From contig CM022670.1 in assembly GCA_012295275.1 (NCBI GenBank), forward strand, positions 33,920,938 through 33,984,937: a stretch of 64,000 nt of DNA, read 5' to 3'. Numbering within the stretch: position 1 is the first letter of the stretch; every line of letters starts with the position of its first letter. Source of the stretch: Chrysomallon squamiferum (lineage: Eukaryota > Mollusca > Gastropoda > Neomphalida > Peltospiridae). The translations under genes were made by a program, and so were the position numbers. The notes beneath the pieces were generated by a model. That model worked only from the letters and a program-made list of their open reading frames with translations. It was not told the DNA's origin and did not search any database. Shown here one piece after another: positions 11,101 through 23,800 of the stretch.

Positions 11101-12417
11101 ATTTGATTAAGTCAGATATCAATTTATAGTTATTAAGTTTGGAGAAATTAAGATAATTTCTTAATGATAATAAATCATGACATAATTATATCTATTTAAA
11201 ATAGTATGCAACTTTATCATAATAATCATTTACACAGATCTAATGGCTAGCTGAACAAGTGTTAGGGAAAGCATGCTTCCTTGTTAAAAAATTCAAATAT
11301 AACACTTTCAGATCACTGACAACATGTAAATATTTTCTGATATTTAAAAATACCAAGTGGAAATGTAAAAAGTTCTATTATAAAAATGTGACAGTATTGT
11401 TTTCTGTGTTGAGAAAACAAGTGAAATAATTAATCTTGTATCAAGAAGCAATTTGACATAAAATGAAGTGAAAATTTAACAATCGTGGAATAAGCTCATA
11501 TTTAAGGTAATAAATATGATCACATGAATGGAATATAAACGAGGAAGAAATTCACTTAAGAACATTGTAAATAATATTATACAATGTCACATGGTGATAA
11601 TCTAATAATAATATTAACCATAATTTTCTGTCCTACAAATAATCTATTTAAACATTTAACATAAATAATAATAATAATCTATTTCAAAAACACAAAAATT
11701 AATAAAGTCAAGGGAAAAAAAACACACAAGTAAAATAAATTTCCAAACTAGAAAATAATAACCTAATACGTTTGTTCTAATGTAGTGCTTGGATATTAAA
11801 TAAAGTCATATAGAGAACATACTTTCATTTGATTAAAGCTATTAATATCTTAAATTACAAAAACAAATAAAAAAATCAACAAATAAAAATCAAAAGAGGA
11901 TGAAAAATTGAAGATTAAGGCATAGACTGTGATAAAAACAAATTATCATTTTGTGATTTTCTGCAATCTAGAACTTCTGGGATAGAAAAAGGTGAGCTAT
12001 GTAACTGGGTGGATAACAACATGGTGTAATTTTATAGGCACAGTGTGAAGTATTTATCTATTTTATTATACTTTATTAACAGAAATACATCTATACCTAA
12101 TTTTATTTATTAAATGCAAATGGCAAATTATTTTTTACAGCTGATATAAAAACTCAGTCTATAGGATATCTGAAAACTATTAAAACTGATCAGAATATTT
12201 TAACGAACTGGTTAATGGAACATGTGGAATAATTTTATATGTGCCTCTGAAGTTGAATGGATTTGATGACATTTTAAAATAAATTTTAGACAAAAATGTC
12301 TGACTTCAACAAAACAAAATCAAAATACTCTATGAATAAAAAGACAAAAACAACATCAGATAAGTATTCCTAAGAAGCCAAAAATCTTTATAAAAAAAAG
12401 AAAAAGTGAAATAAGAC
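8126..12417. other. Gene-poor interval including the PAQR 3' UTR
   Basis: No convincing coding exon. The right-hand part must hold the 3' untranslated region of the minus-strand PAQR gene; several TTTATT hexamers (AATAAA on the minus strand), for example near 12062 and 12103-12110, could serve for polyadenylation, but A+T richness makes them uninformative. The rest is A+T-rich spacer with T runs near 8651 and 8687. Confidence 0.5.
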
Positions 12418-13425
12418 TTAACTACTTTTTGATTCTTTAGCAATCTTCATTTTGGCAAATTCTCTGAATACAACAGTACTCAAAATATTGCAAAAAATAA
12501 CAAAAAATATAGCACCAAATGTGTTATAAAAAGTTGGCATTGGGTGAATTTTAATGACGGGATCATTTCTTAGATTTTTCAGATCATGATAGACAGCATC
12601 CAGCTGTTTGTATGAAGTCATCATAATGCAGATGTGAAACAGCTGGTGACTGTGTCCAAGGAAATCAAATTTTCCGGGAAAGAATCTTTGTGGGATGTCA
12701 CTTCCAAAAAAGAAACCTCCAGTGAAGAACCACATCATCTGCTGGATGTGATGTCCCATTCCTGAGTCCCAGGGTTCTTGTTCAGTGAGGTAGAGATGGA
12801 CACGATGCCATACTGGGAGAATCAGCCAGAGATATATTGCACAGACAGATATCAACTGCCAGAGGCGGCGAGTGTATGGATACGGCCTACTGTAGAAGAT
12901 CTTTGAAACAGAGCAGCAAATACACACGAAAATGGCAAGAACTATTCCAACTGGGAGGTAATAAGTGTGCATGAAGCTTTTGATCATAGTTGGATGGATG
13001 CAATAGGCATGGTGTATAATGACACTGCCTAAGCCATACAGACCAATGCCAGCATAGTCTAGCATGAAACAGGTGTAATGAACCAGTTCAGACTTGTTCT
13101 GAAAACAGTGAGCAAAACTGCTACACATGTACAAAACAATCATAGAAAGCAGACAGGCTGTAAAGGGCCACATGAAGTTATCATAAATCAGATCAAACTC
13201 CTGGGAAAATATAGCTATCCGACCAATGGTCATAAACAGAGCTATAATATGAGTCCAGGAGTTCATGCATTCATTGTGAATTTGAAACAAACTAAAAAAA
13301 TAATAGCTCCATGGCTGATGCAGATGTCGAAAACCAGTTTCTACATGTGGTTCATGAAAAAGCTTAGGGACTTCCTCCTTTGTAGCTGTTGGCACAAGAG
13401 TTTCTGTAATTTTCTGTAGTGGCAT
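12418..13425 (-). CDS. PAQR7/8: Membrane progestin receptor, PAQR7/PAQR8 class
   Basis: An uninterrupted 335-codon frame with the architecture of progestin and adipoQ receptor family proteins, seven-helix membrane proteins that respond to progestins at the cell surface (class II) and resemble ceramidases in fold. Recognisable features: the pre-helix motif VPKLFHEPHVETGFR (residues 19-33), YYFFSLFQIHNE and NxWTH (41-59), the Ser-x-x-x-His motif CSSFAHCF (101-108), Asp in LDYAG (122-126), and the C-terminal HSHQLFH (258-264). The His/Asp set corresponds to the metal site of the family. Length matches vertebrate mPR alpha/beta (about 345-355), and the N-terminal motif is closer to these than to mPR gamma or adiponectin receptors. 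Hydrophobic helices lie roughly at 57-75, 86-104, 119-137, 154-174, 188-206, 228-243 and 300-321. The single coding exon is usual for this subgroup. Assignment within PAQR7/8 is not possible by eye. Confidence 0.93.
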   Translation of the reverse strand: MPLQKITETLVPTATKEEVPKLFHEPHVETGFRHLHQPWSYYFFSLFQIHNECMNSWTHIIALFMTIGRIAIFSQEFDLIYDNFMWPFTACLLSMIVLYMCSSFAHCFQNKSELVHYTCFMLDYAGIGLYGLGSVIIHHAYCIHPTMIKSFMHTYYLPVGIVLAIFVCICCSVSKIFYSRPYPYTRRLWQLISVCAIYLWLILPVWHRVHLYLTEQEPWDSGMGHHIQQMMWFFTGGFFFGSDIPQRFFPGKFDFLGHSHQLFHICIMMTSYKQLDAVYHDLKNLRNDPVIKIHPMPTFYNTFGAIFFVIFCNILSTVVFREFAKMKIAKESKSS

Positions 13426-13451
13426 TTCTCAGATGTGGCTTTTAAAACTTT
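13426..13451 (-). other. PAQR 5' UTR up to a splice acceptor
   Basis: TTATTATTGCAG ends immediately above 13451 on the minus strand, 26 bases before the ATG, indicating that the coding exon is preceded by an intron and a non-coding first exon. Confidence 0.6.
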
Positions 13452-14372
13452 CTGCAATAATAAATATAATCAAATGTAAAACATTTCTTTAAAATCTTAA
13501 ATTTCTGAAAGTGTAACCTTGTGATAAAAAGCAGAAGTAAAATACATTTTTCAGTAGTTGTGAAAGTATTACATAAATGGTAGACAAATTTCTCTAATAG
13601 TACTAGATTTTGTCAGAAATAAATTTAAATTTCTTCAAAGGTGATGTTTAAAAGCTATTAAGCCTACTGATAATTAATATGAACTATGAAATCTTATTTT
13701 CAGTATTTGTGCTTATACAACATTTGAAATGCAAAATAAGAAACAAATGTTTACTAACACACACACACACAAAACAGAAAAGCTGGATATTTACAGTCTG
13801 ATTTAGTTATTAAATATTAGATTACATTAGTGAATTTTGTTGAATTCAAGGAACAAAAAATCAGGTCTCATTTCAAAATACATTACAAATGTCTGACTAG
13901 GAAAATAAAGTTTGTTACAGAATGAATTAATAATAAAAATGGTAACCAATAACTATAGGATGGGGGGGAAACAGATTTATCACTTTATTTATTTATTGTT
14001 ATTTGCATTTTTTATTTTTACATCTATCATAATCAATCCATTTTGCTCTTAGAATCACTGAAACACTTCAAGAGAGTTTGTCTCGTAGTTATTCCTAATA
14101 ATAGTAATATCATAAATACGATGACATTTCTTAACCTTGATTTATACAGCACCAAAATTCCGAAATAACAACTGGAAATTAAATAAATAATAATAATAAT
14201 GTGCATCGCATAACATCGGCTCAATATTCAGTTATAATGAAATTTGAGTCGTTATAATTTTGTTCAGATTTAAAAGTTGAAATTGAAAAATGATAATGAT
14301 ACCTACGCAATTCCATTGTCATTATTAACTGCTAGTTGCAAAATCGAGAAACATCAACTACAAACAACTTAC
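13452..14372 (-). other. Probable 5' UTR intron of the PAQR gene
   Basis: Runs from the acceptor at 13452 to a consensus donor (AGA|GTAAGT) whose GT is at 14371-14372 on the minus strand. Contains a short (CA)n at about 13759 and no coding signal. Confidence 0.5.
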
Positions 14373-14520
14373 TCTCTTGACTACATCAGCTTCATGTTCT
14401 CAACCAAAATAATTTTAAAGATATTCCATCTCCAGCTATCTCTTTACAAACATCTTTCATCAGCCCGACATTTAACCAGTCTCGATAGGTCACAGAAACA
14501 ACTTAGTTAGACAATCGAGA
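14373..14520 (-). other. Probable non-coding first exon of the PAQR gene
   Basis: Sequence directly upstream of the GTAAGT donor. The 5' edge is approximate. No start codon is needed here because the full PAQR frame lies downstream. Confidence 0.4.
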
Positions 14521-14660
14521 TAAAGGTTGTTCGCTAGGGGGCACTGTCAACAGGTGTTCTCAATGGTCGGATGTATTCGTTAATATTATTAACCTGTACG
14601 AAAGTATCCGACGATTTCCGAAAAATGTTACACCAACAAATGGAAGCCATCTTGCTGAGA
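14521..14660. promoter_or_regulatory. Shared divergent promoter of PAQR (-) and FAK (+)
   Basis: The short gap between the two oppositely transcribed first exons is richer in CpG than its surroundings. GCCATCTTG at 14646-14654 is the reverse complement of CAAGATGGC, the YY1-type element often found at transcription starts and in 5' leaders. No TATA box is evident. Bidirectional activity is inferred from layout. Confidence 0.4.
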
Positions 14661-14780
14661 AAGTTTGAGGAAGTAATAACTTTTTAAGCCAGACGTAGTA
14701 AAAGAGTAAACATAAGTGGCTTTATTTTTTCTAATTCATCAGCTGTTGTCGTGATTTGGGACACATGCTCAAAATTAAAG
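14600..14780 (+). other. PTK2: Probable non-coding first exon of FAK
   Basis: Ends in AAAG followed by a consensus GTAAGT donor at 14781. No long frame is present, so it would be leader sequence spliced to a downstream coding exon. The 5' edge is an estimate; linkage to FAK is inferred from strand and position. Confidence 0.4.
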
Positions 14781-15777
14781 GTAAGTCAGATCGATACATA
14801 TACATTTGTTATGTATTTATTCATTTTATTTTATTTTATTTTAAAGTTCCAAATTAATTGTAGGTGCCACCGTGTTGTGTCAGATCTGCTTTATATAGAT
14901 ACGAGTAATATACCACAGATGTGACATACGTCACAAACGTGACATAGTGAATACGTATATACTTATAAGTTATAATACTATTATACTCATAATACTGTCA
15001 TTAAAAATAACTGAATCAGCTGTTAACATTAATATCACATTATCAGATAAACCGAACTGATATAATGATTAAGCTAAATTTATCACATTCATGATTGAAC
15101 ACACTGAATGACTGATGCTGTCTGAAATATAATTAACAAACAGTATGAACAAAAATCGTGTTTTCCAAACAAATTATAAAAAAGTAATAATTTTTAAATT
15201 TTTAAAATTTATAGCCCTGTGTTATAATGTCTGCAACCATAAGATTTGCATTCCGTTTAAATGCAGAATAGGTTTAACATACAAATTGCATTGATAGTTT
15301 ACAATAATTCATGGTATTCTATAAAGTTTATGAACTGGTGTGAGATACCCATCATACGTGATTGCATACTTTGACTGAATGGGATTCATTTTTAATTATT
15401 TATTGCATCCTTGTTGTTTTTAGTAAGCAGAAAAATTACTGGTACTATTTTGACTTAAGATGAACTAAAATCCTAAATAACACCTTATGATTACATAGGA
15501 GATAACTACAGAGTTTGTGAAATGATGTTTACTGTTGATGAACTCTGTATAACTGTTCACAAGACTGGAAAACATTAGTTTGGAAACAGGAGCATTTATA
15601 TTATGACCCAGGGAAAATTTGACTTGTAACCCATTTACTAAGTCATATGAGAATACAAGTTAAGATTATTTTTTTCTCACACAAAATTAGCTTGAAAAAA
15701 TAAAAAATAAAAAATAACATGAGAGAGGCAGCAGTGTATAGCTTGGTCCACAATTTGTAAAACTGTTTATCTGAAAT

Positions 15778-15836
15778 AAAACAAAAAGAAAACCAAACCC
15801 AAACCAAAAAGAAAACCAAACCCAAACCAAAAATCA
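15778..15836. repeat. Short tandem repeat, about 23-base unit x2
   Basis: AAAAAGAAAACCAAACCCAA-type unit repeated twice head to tail. Local sequence duplication without coding potential. Confidence 0.8.
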
Positions 15837-17969
15837 TATAATGCTTAGCAGTAGTATTTTGCAACAAACTAGTGCAACCACTTTAAAACAGCTCTGTTAA
15901 ATTTTTTCATTTTACTAAGAAGACAAATTATTTCTCAGGTTCTGCATTTGTAAAAGTTAATCAAATTCCAGTTAGGAGAGAGAGAAAGAAAAACAAATTA
16001 AGATAAAAATAACCATAATCTGTATAATGTACATGCATACTACTTTTCATAGTCATTACTTTATATCACATAAAAACAAAACTTACGTTTTTGCAGTTAT
16101 GCAAGACTTATCTTCTTAATCTGATAAAATGAGTGTTCTGTATTGTATTTGTGTTTTATTATATTTTATATCAAAGTGATTGATTAATACGCTGACATAC
16201 TTTATTATTCTACATTTTTAATTAATGTCTATCTTATGTGTGTATATGACTACAAATTTTATGTCTGAATTGCACACTATGAATATTTAATCTGATTTGT
16301 ATAATGTATCACCTAGGTTACAGTTATCACTGGTTAAGTGCGTTAATTTTTAATAATATTGGTACATTTGGATTATATTATATGTGTATCTATCTATATG
16401 TAGATACAGATACACACACACACAATGTACATTTATACAGACCCACAGAGTTTCCTTTGAAAATTAATATTGTTTGCATGTTATCAATAGTCATTTCATG
16501 TTTTACAAACCACAGCTGTAATCCTTTACCATTATCTGATAAAACAAGACTCCAGTCATTGACTTCATGTTGATATTAAAACAGGTATATGGTCAAACAT
16601 CTTGATCTGATAACATGAAGCAGGTCTGTTCATTTGAGAAAACAGCATCTTACCTTTACCTGCAGCAGTAACTATGGTAACATGATAGTCCTTATGTGAT
16701 AAAAGGCAAGTTTCTGCCAGTTGTAACTTACTAGATTATGAGTAGAAAGAACTAATGTTTTCTTGTATCTTCTCAGCATTCAAGCAACTCTTGTGGCTAT
16801 CACAGACTTTGATGTAATCTAGTGCTGCTGGGCTCCTGATTGATTGTCTTTACGTGGAAACTTAATCAGTGGCAGAATTTACTGTTTAATTACGTAGAAC
16901 AGTGTTACTTATTTATTCATTTCCTTTTCTTTTTTTTTCTATTTCTTAATGAAGCAGTCTTTTCTTTTCTTTTTTTTTCATTTTGTTTTGGTAAAAACGT
17001 ATATAACAGTGTATAAAAAAGATTAATAATAATTAATTGTTATCAGCATAAATTTTTGTTATTTTTTAATGGTACTTTGTAATAGGGATATAAATATTTG
17101 CCAACTGTATGATATTAATATTATATACAATTTGCAATTTTAAAATTAGTTTAAAATCAAATATTTCCTTAAGAAACAATATGATTAATTTTAAAAAAAG
17201 AAAAGAAAAATCTGAAGGAAATGAAGAAATAAAAACAAACATAAAAGAGTTTAATAATAGGTCTAGGTGTCAGTTTTCTGAATTTTTAATCATTTTATAT
17301 AAAATAGTCACAACAAAATTGTTTGTTTATTTTTTTAATTTTTTAATTTTTAATTTTTAATTTAATTTTTTTTTTTTCTGTACTTAAACAACAACAAAAA
17401 ACATTCCCCAGTATTTTCAGTTTGGTTTTTATTACCTGTTACTACTGGATAATATATTTAAAGACAAAGAAAGTAAATCTCATTGCTATTTTTAAAATAA
17501 AATTTGCCATTATTAAAATAGTGATAATTTAAAAAAAATCTGAATATGTGCTATAGTTAGTTAGGCTTCAAAGAAAGACAATTTAACATAATTTATAGTT
17601 GGTTATTATCCAGTAAGATGTGGATTTTTTAATTTTCTGTTAAAGAATATGCACAGACACAAATAACCTTTAAAAAAAAAAATTAAAAAAATTAAAGAGA
17701 AGTGGCTAAATAATAATAATAAGAAGAAATTGATAACAGTCCCCCTTCCCCCAAAAACAATATTTTCTTTATTACCAATTCACTGTTTATTTTCGATTAT
17801 TTCAGATTTTAAAAGTTAAAAAAAAAAAAAAAATGTTTTTTTTGTATAGAAAGTATGCAGTTAATAAATGTATAATATATTACTGGTTAATTTGTTTTCA
17901 TATATAAGTGTTAAAGTTTGTTTGTTATTATCATTTTTAAAATGGTTGAGAGTAAGCCAGTTTTTTATC

Positions 17970-17971
17970 AT

Positions 17972-18002
<31 letters not shown>

Positions 18003-18004
18003 TT
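17970..18004. repeat. (TTTA)n microsatellite
   Basis: About nine tetranucleotide copies. Similar shorter TTTA tracts recur near 32648, 40320, 50760 and 62983. Confidence 0.9.
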
Positions 18005-18221
18005 AAAAGAAAATGAAAAAAAAATCAAATCTTTACCTATAAATTAAAAATAACAATTTATTTATTTTTTCATTTTGATATCTGTCTTGATTGTTTTCTT
18101 TCTCATTTTGTTTGTGAATTAGGTCTTTGAATGATAATTATAATTTTTAATTGTAATAAAAATGATTAGTTGTGTTATGCAGACACACAAATTATAATAA
18201 AAATGATTTATTCATGTTCGC

Positions 18222-18485
18222 ATGCATGCACTCAAAACGCACAGGACAACACACACACACACACTCATCCATCATGCACTGGCCACATCTTCTAAGAATA
18301 GTTTCTTTATTGCTCTGGTTATCTTTGAAGTCTGTATAGGTCTGGCACTTAAAGTAGCCAGAATAGTTCTTCGACATATGGGCAGTGGTGTGAAAGAATC
18401 AATTAAGAAAGTTAGATGGTCTGCATGGAGCATACTTTCTGAACCTGAAGCACGTTTTGCAGAATTACTAAATCGCTGGGACTGA
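18222..18485 (+). CDS. Unrecognised 87-codon open frame with a hydrophobic helix
   Basis: ATG to TGA, with a His/Thr low-complexity start caused by a CA repeat, then a hydrophobic segment (SFFIALVIFEVCIGLALKVA) and a soluble-looking tail with KKVRWSAW and EARFAELLNRW. The tail has coding-like composition unusual for this intron, and an ATTAAA hexamer follows about 60 bases after the stop. It could be a small membrane-protein gene, the last exon of a gene, or a gene relic. I recognise no family. Two minus-strand frames overlap it and look like shadows. Confidence 0.25.
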   Translation: MHALKTHRTTHTHTLIHHALATSSKNSFFIALVIFEVCIGLALKVARIVLRHMGSGVKESIKKVRWSAWSILSEPEARFAELLNRWD

Positions 18486-19129
18486 TTTCCATCAGTCCGT
18501 GGCTTTTGTTTGTGTATTATCATATGTTAATTATGGTAAATGTGTACATTAAAGACTTTTCCTGATAAGATCTTTGCATTATTTGACCTATGTTGGCTGA
18601 AGAAGATTCCTGAGAGCACAGTTAGTTTATTGTTGTAGAGTTCAGATAAAGTCTGCTATCTGAAAGAAAGCATCAGAACATTTACGTGTGATACTGGTAA
18701 AAGTCTGTTGTTGTCATGCCTACTTGTTCGTTTTGAGTCAGTAAATTCTGATTGTACACCAAAACTATTGCTTCTCATTTAAAAACTTAGTGGAATGATA
18801 CTTTCTGTAATTTTTCTTCAAATTTGGATCATATAATTCACGGTTTTACATATTTTAGACTTTTTACAGGAATGAAAGTATGTTGAATTGTGTTTAGTGT
18901 TGTTGTTGGTTCTTCAATTTTATTATCAGGATGTTCAGTGTCTGATGACTTTCTCAGTAATATTTTTAAATATTAGTGAAATACAGGTTGCATACAAAAA
19001 GTATAGTTACATGCATATTAATACGTAAATGTATCATCTTATGCATAACATGTAAATGAGTTAAACGTGAGATTTGAAGATAATACAAAATCATTGTATC
19101 TTCAATCAACTGACAAAACAAAGAAGGAC

Positions 19130-19585
19130 ATGTCAAAACAATCAGCAAATCACTGTTTGCCTTTGGAGTTGATTCTTAGTCACTGCACTTCCTGCACAGA
19201 CAGTTTCAACCTGACAGGTCACCATAAAGATTGTGATGGTGATGTCACATCCAACCATGACTTTATAATTCATAATCATGATATACTTGAGCCAGAGACA
19301 CCTTTGTCTATGAAGTCACTGCCAGAAGAAATTGTTCAGTCCAGGGGTGGTCAAGAGTCTATAAAGTTTTTACCTCAAGGTCTTACTCTATCTGATGATT
19401 TCAATGCTGGAGGACAAAACATTCTCAGTTCTCTGATTGGTGACTATAGTCCTGTAATTAATAATGGTGATTTCTGGAAGAAATCCAGTCAGTCAAGGAC
19501 AGCAGAGCACATTAATAATGTCAACATGGGAAACAGTCTTTCTTACTTAGAATGTGCCAGTGATCTACATAATCATCTGACAAAG
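19130..19585 (+). CDS. PTK2: FAK alternative first coding exon a (152-residue N-terminus)
   Basis: First in-frame ATG at 19130 with G at -3; the frame upstream closes before 19067. The 152 codons end in ...HNHLTK with a GTATTT donor in phase 0, which joins exactly to the phase-0 acceptor at 34729. The encoded segment is Ser/Asn/Asp/His-rich, has no recognised domain and is probably disordered. Vertebrate FAK has only about 35 residues ahead of its FERM domain, so this would be an unusually long extension. Membership in FAK is inferred from strand, phase and the absence of other partners; the exon could belong to a different transcript. Confidence 0.55.
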
Positions 19586-20823
19586 GTATTTTAAACAAAT
19601 TTAGTTGTATCTTGTTATACTGTATACATTATACCACATATGCTGTGTATTTTATGATACATTTTATTACTGTGTATGTAAATATATGTACATGAACATG
19701 CTAATTACTAAATTTAAAAACAAACGAAAATATATTCATTGTTAGTAATACTCATATTTGATGGGTATAATTAATTTTAAATGGGGGTATTGTTCAGTAC
19801 AATGCCTTCCCATAAGATAATAAAGCAACATCTGTACAGTTCCCTGAGTAGATGTAACTCAAAATGGATGTTATCTGAATTTACTTACATTTCTTTATTT
19901 GTTTATGAAATATTACCCAACAATTTGTGTTTCTGCCAAACAGAATATACAGTAAGAAAGTTAACCATGGTTTTCAGACATCAGTTGCAAATGATGTTAG
20001 TAAGGGAGTGGCTATGTTTAAATGTTGTACCAGTGGTTGAGAACATTGTAACCTGTCAAAATTTGAACAAGTTTTAATCCAAGATTTTTTTTTTCATTTT
20101 TTTTCTCTAATATCCAAATGTATTGAAATATAATTTTTCATAAGGTTCAAAGCTTGATTTCTGAATTTGTTTATTTCATGGCATATTAAGAGTTATGTTG
20201 TTACAAATGCAATTATTATATTAACTAATACTAATGACATAATATGCCAATTGAATTAGTTAATAAAAATACAGCCAATGAAGATGATTAATATATGCTG
20301 AGCAAGTGTACTTCTTGGCCATTGTTTCATGGTTCAGTTAACAGACAGTCTATAACAGCATATTAGAAATAATATGAAAATAAAATGTTTTTGTTGGACT
20401 TCGGTGTAAAACACAATTCCTGCAGGAAATGCTTTTTGATTAATAGTAAAATAAAATATGTTGCAAACCAAATATGTTTTAGATAAAGTAATTAAAATAA
20501 GCATTGTTGTTGCTTGTTACAATTATGTTTTAGATCCAGATTTAAATAAATGTTACAAATTTACCACATAATTAATATTGCCATTTATGAATATTTCCGA
20601 TACAAATATTAAATGTTCACTGGTTTGTATTATAAGCAAGAACATGATATATGCTTAAAATAGATTATTGTTAAAAGTCACTCTAGCAAAATCTGTCTCA
20701 GTTGAGCAAGGTACTGGTTTACATAAATTACCTGTTAGTAAAATGTTGACTCATGTGATCCGTTTCAAAATTTCATGCCCTATCTTATTTTTTAGACTTC
20801 CTCAAGTCATAAAGATCTTTTGT

Positions 20824-20856
<33 letters not shown>

Positions 20857-23800
20857 CTATTTGTTAGCTATTTTTTAGCAACATACAATATATCATTTAA
20901 AAAATCTATTATTTATGTTCCTAAAATGTATCCTTTTCACAGTTGAAAATAATTCCTTTAGGATATTTAAGAGGGTATTGGAGTAAATGAATATTATGAA
21001 TTATGGCTAAAGATGGTTAAAACTGCATCTCATTTGTGCTGGATGATAAAACCTATTTAGAGCTGTGCATGCACATTAAACATGCATTTCAGGATAAAGT
21101 TCTCTGTGTTACATTAATGACAAATCTTTCACAAGACTGGTATTTACCAATGTTTAAACATCAAAAAGCAAACAATCTGATCAGACTGAGTTGCTTTGTG
21201 AAGCCTTATTTATTTATTTATTTATTTTAATTTTGTTTATTTAAGTTGATTAATTAAGATAGGTAATTGTTAAAAAATTATAACAGTAAATAAAAATAAT
21301 AATCTGTTGTGTTAATCAATTATATTTAATTAGAAGGAATTCTGCAGTGTTCAGCATGAAATATATAATACACAGTTTGATTTGGTTACAGAATGAATCC
21401 CCTACATTATGGGACTGCTTATATACATATGTATTACATTAGATTGCTTATATGTAAGTAAATTTGTAGAATTGTAAGCACTTTTTTTTCTAATTATTCA
21501 TTCTTTGCAAAATATAATTTGTTGAAAGCAAAACATTAATTAAACATTGTGTATTCAGTACTTAATAATATTGAAGTGTGAAGTTTCTTGCTGTAGCAGT
21601 TTTTCCTTAAAAGAAAATTGCAGAGTCAATAGTAATATATGTATAAATAAGTGTTACACAGGTATTCATAGATAATAATATTTTGGTTTCCTGTCTTCAC
21701 TTACACATGGCAAAGGCATTATGTTAAGATGGTTTATGGGATTGAAAATAAACAGTAGTATTAAAATTGTTATTTTTGTATGCATTATACATTAGTGATG
21801 ATATTTTGTTCGTTCTGGTAAGAATGTTAGTTCCTATAAACTGTAAAAAGCAAATATCATTTTTGTTTTACCAATCTAAAGAAAGATTAAAAAAAAAAAA
21901 TCTTCCATTAAGCCACATTTGTGATAATTCATTAAAATTTTTAATACAGTTACACAGTCTTAGGCTGTTTTTAACACTGTTATATCAAGATAGTTCTGAT
22001 ATACATAGCTTTCTGCTTTGATGAAATGTTGTAAACTTATATTTGATGATGCCAACTTTCTCATATGTTTTTCTTGAAAGTTCAGCAGGTCTTCAAAAAT
22101 GAGGTTATAATTTACTCAGCAGTGGGAAATATGTGTGTGGTATCTGTTCCAATACCCATCGGGAAAAGAACAAACTGGAGAAGAAATTATCATTTGATGT
22201 TTGTCTACTGGATGGGCAAGAATTCCCAGCACCTGTCATACTGTATGGCAGACCTGTGACTATGAGTTATAGTTACTGTGTCTTTTAGTACCAGTATGAC
22301 TTACAAGATACATCATTACTAATAAATAACAAGACAAGAATAAGCCAGATACAGAATCTGTTAATGGTTTCTTGCTGACCTATTTATGTGAAGAATTTGG
22401 TTTCTAAAAGTTTGAAAAGTACTGTCCATTTTACCGAGTTCCACTGAGTTACCGGTAGCCTCTAGATGGATAGTACTGGCATCTGTATGTGCTGATATAT
22501 TTATTTTGTTGCTTTAGGGTGGTCAGTATCTGTAAAAGACATACACTTAATCTTACAAGACTTTGAAGTGGAGTGCAGGTGAGAAGCACTTTATAGTAGA
22601 TTTGAAGATACAGATGTACTGTTTCAGGTGGGGTTTTGTTATTTGTTAAGTTCCTCCTTCTTCTTTTTAGTTGGTTTTTTTTCAGTTTTTTTTTTTTTTT
22701 TTTTTCAGTTCCTAAAAAAAAAAAAAAAAAAACACATAAAAGAAAAATATACACACATTAAAAAACCCCGAAAACAACAACCATGGCTATCATGTTTCAG
22801 CCATTTTTATCTTTATCTATTTAGTGTGTAGTCCATTAACAGACTATTTTTTAAGACTTAGTCTTTATAGAGTAATTTGTTGATATGTTATTTTCAAAAT
22901 TTCATTTAATTTTTTTTCTCTTTGTTTCCGTGATGATTACATTTGAAAGTTTAATGCAGGATCTTTATATTCTTTGGTGATGTTAATACATTTGTTGTTG
23001 GTGGTTGCTTTTTGGTATGTTTTTTTTTTTTTGTTCTTTTCTTTTCTTTTCTTATTTATTATTATTATTATCATTATTAGGCAAAATACTTTGATTAAAG
23101 TTAATATTCTTTATAAATCAGTTTGCTATATTGCTGAAAAAAAGAAATTGGATACATTTCATAAACTTTAGCACTGAAATCATCCAATTTATATTATTGA
23201 TCATTACATTAATTTTCAGACATTTTGGTGCCAAAATATCTTGCACTTTTGACCATATCCACAGATTTTCTTGGCCATTACATTTTTACTTGAAACTAAA
23301 TACTTTTCTTCTTGAATACAGGGCTTTGCTTTTAAATCCTGTCCAGAGACAAACAGTCTACAGGTTCTGAGTGGAATAGAGAAAAGTGGTATTGGTTTGT
23401 CTTAATATTAGACAAGATAGCTATGCAGTTTTCATCCCAGTGTAATGTGAGCTGAGATGTTTGATATGTTGCAGAAGTAGTCAGGGTTTATTTACGTGTT
23501 GAAATTTCATGTTTTGTCAAATAAATAAGAAAGCAGGATTTATTGCAATTTATTCCAGTAACATTTAGCTGGCCTCCCATGGCAAGTTTAAGCTCAAGCC
23601 AATGTATTTCAATTCTCTAAACAACATGTGGGTTCTTTTTTTTTCTTTCTTTCTTTTTTTTTTTTTTTTTATCTCAAACTTACAATACAATCATTATTTA
23701 TGGTTGACTGTCTCTCTGTCTGTCTGTCTCTCTCTGTTTACATATATATATATATATATCTATATATGTATATATGTAGTTGTTTTCTTTGTGAAGAAGG

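Larger units (their letters stand above)
14781..19129 (+). other. FAK intron 1 region
   Basis: A+T-rich sequence between the putative leader exon and the first coding exon. Possible acceptors for the 5' end of the next exon are TTTTACAG at 18869 and TTATTATCAG at 18929. Contains a (TTTA)n tract at 17970-18004 and a small open frame at 18222-18485, treated separately. Confidence 0.5.

Noticed and set aside
13078-13419. 113-codon plus-strand frame
   Set aside because: Lies antisense to the conserved PAQR coding sequence; it is a shadow of that gene.
18272-18523. 83-codon minus-strand frame
   Set aside because: Overlaps the 18222-18485 frame antisense; composition looks like a reverse-strand shadow.
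22686-22732. T run followed by A run as a functional hairpin or terminator
   Set aside because: Homopolymer pairs are common throughout this A+T-rich DNA and need no special function.
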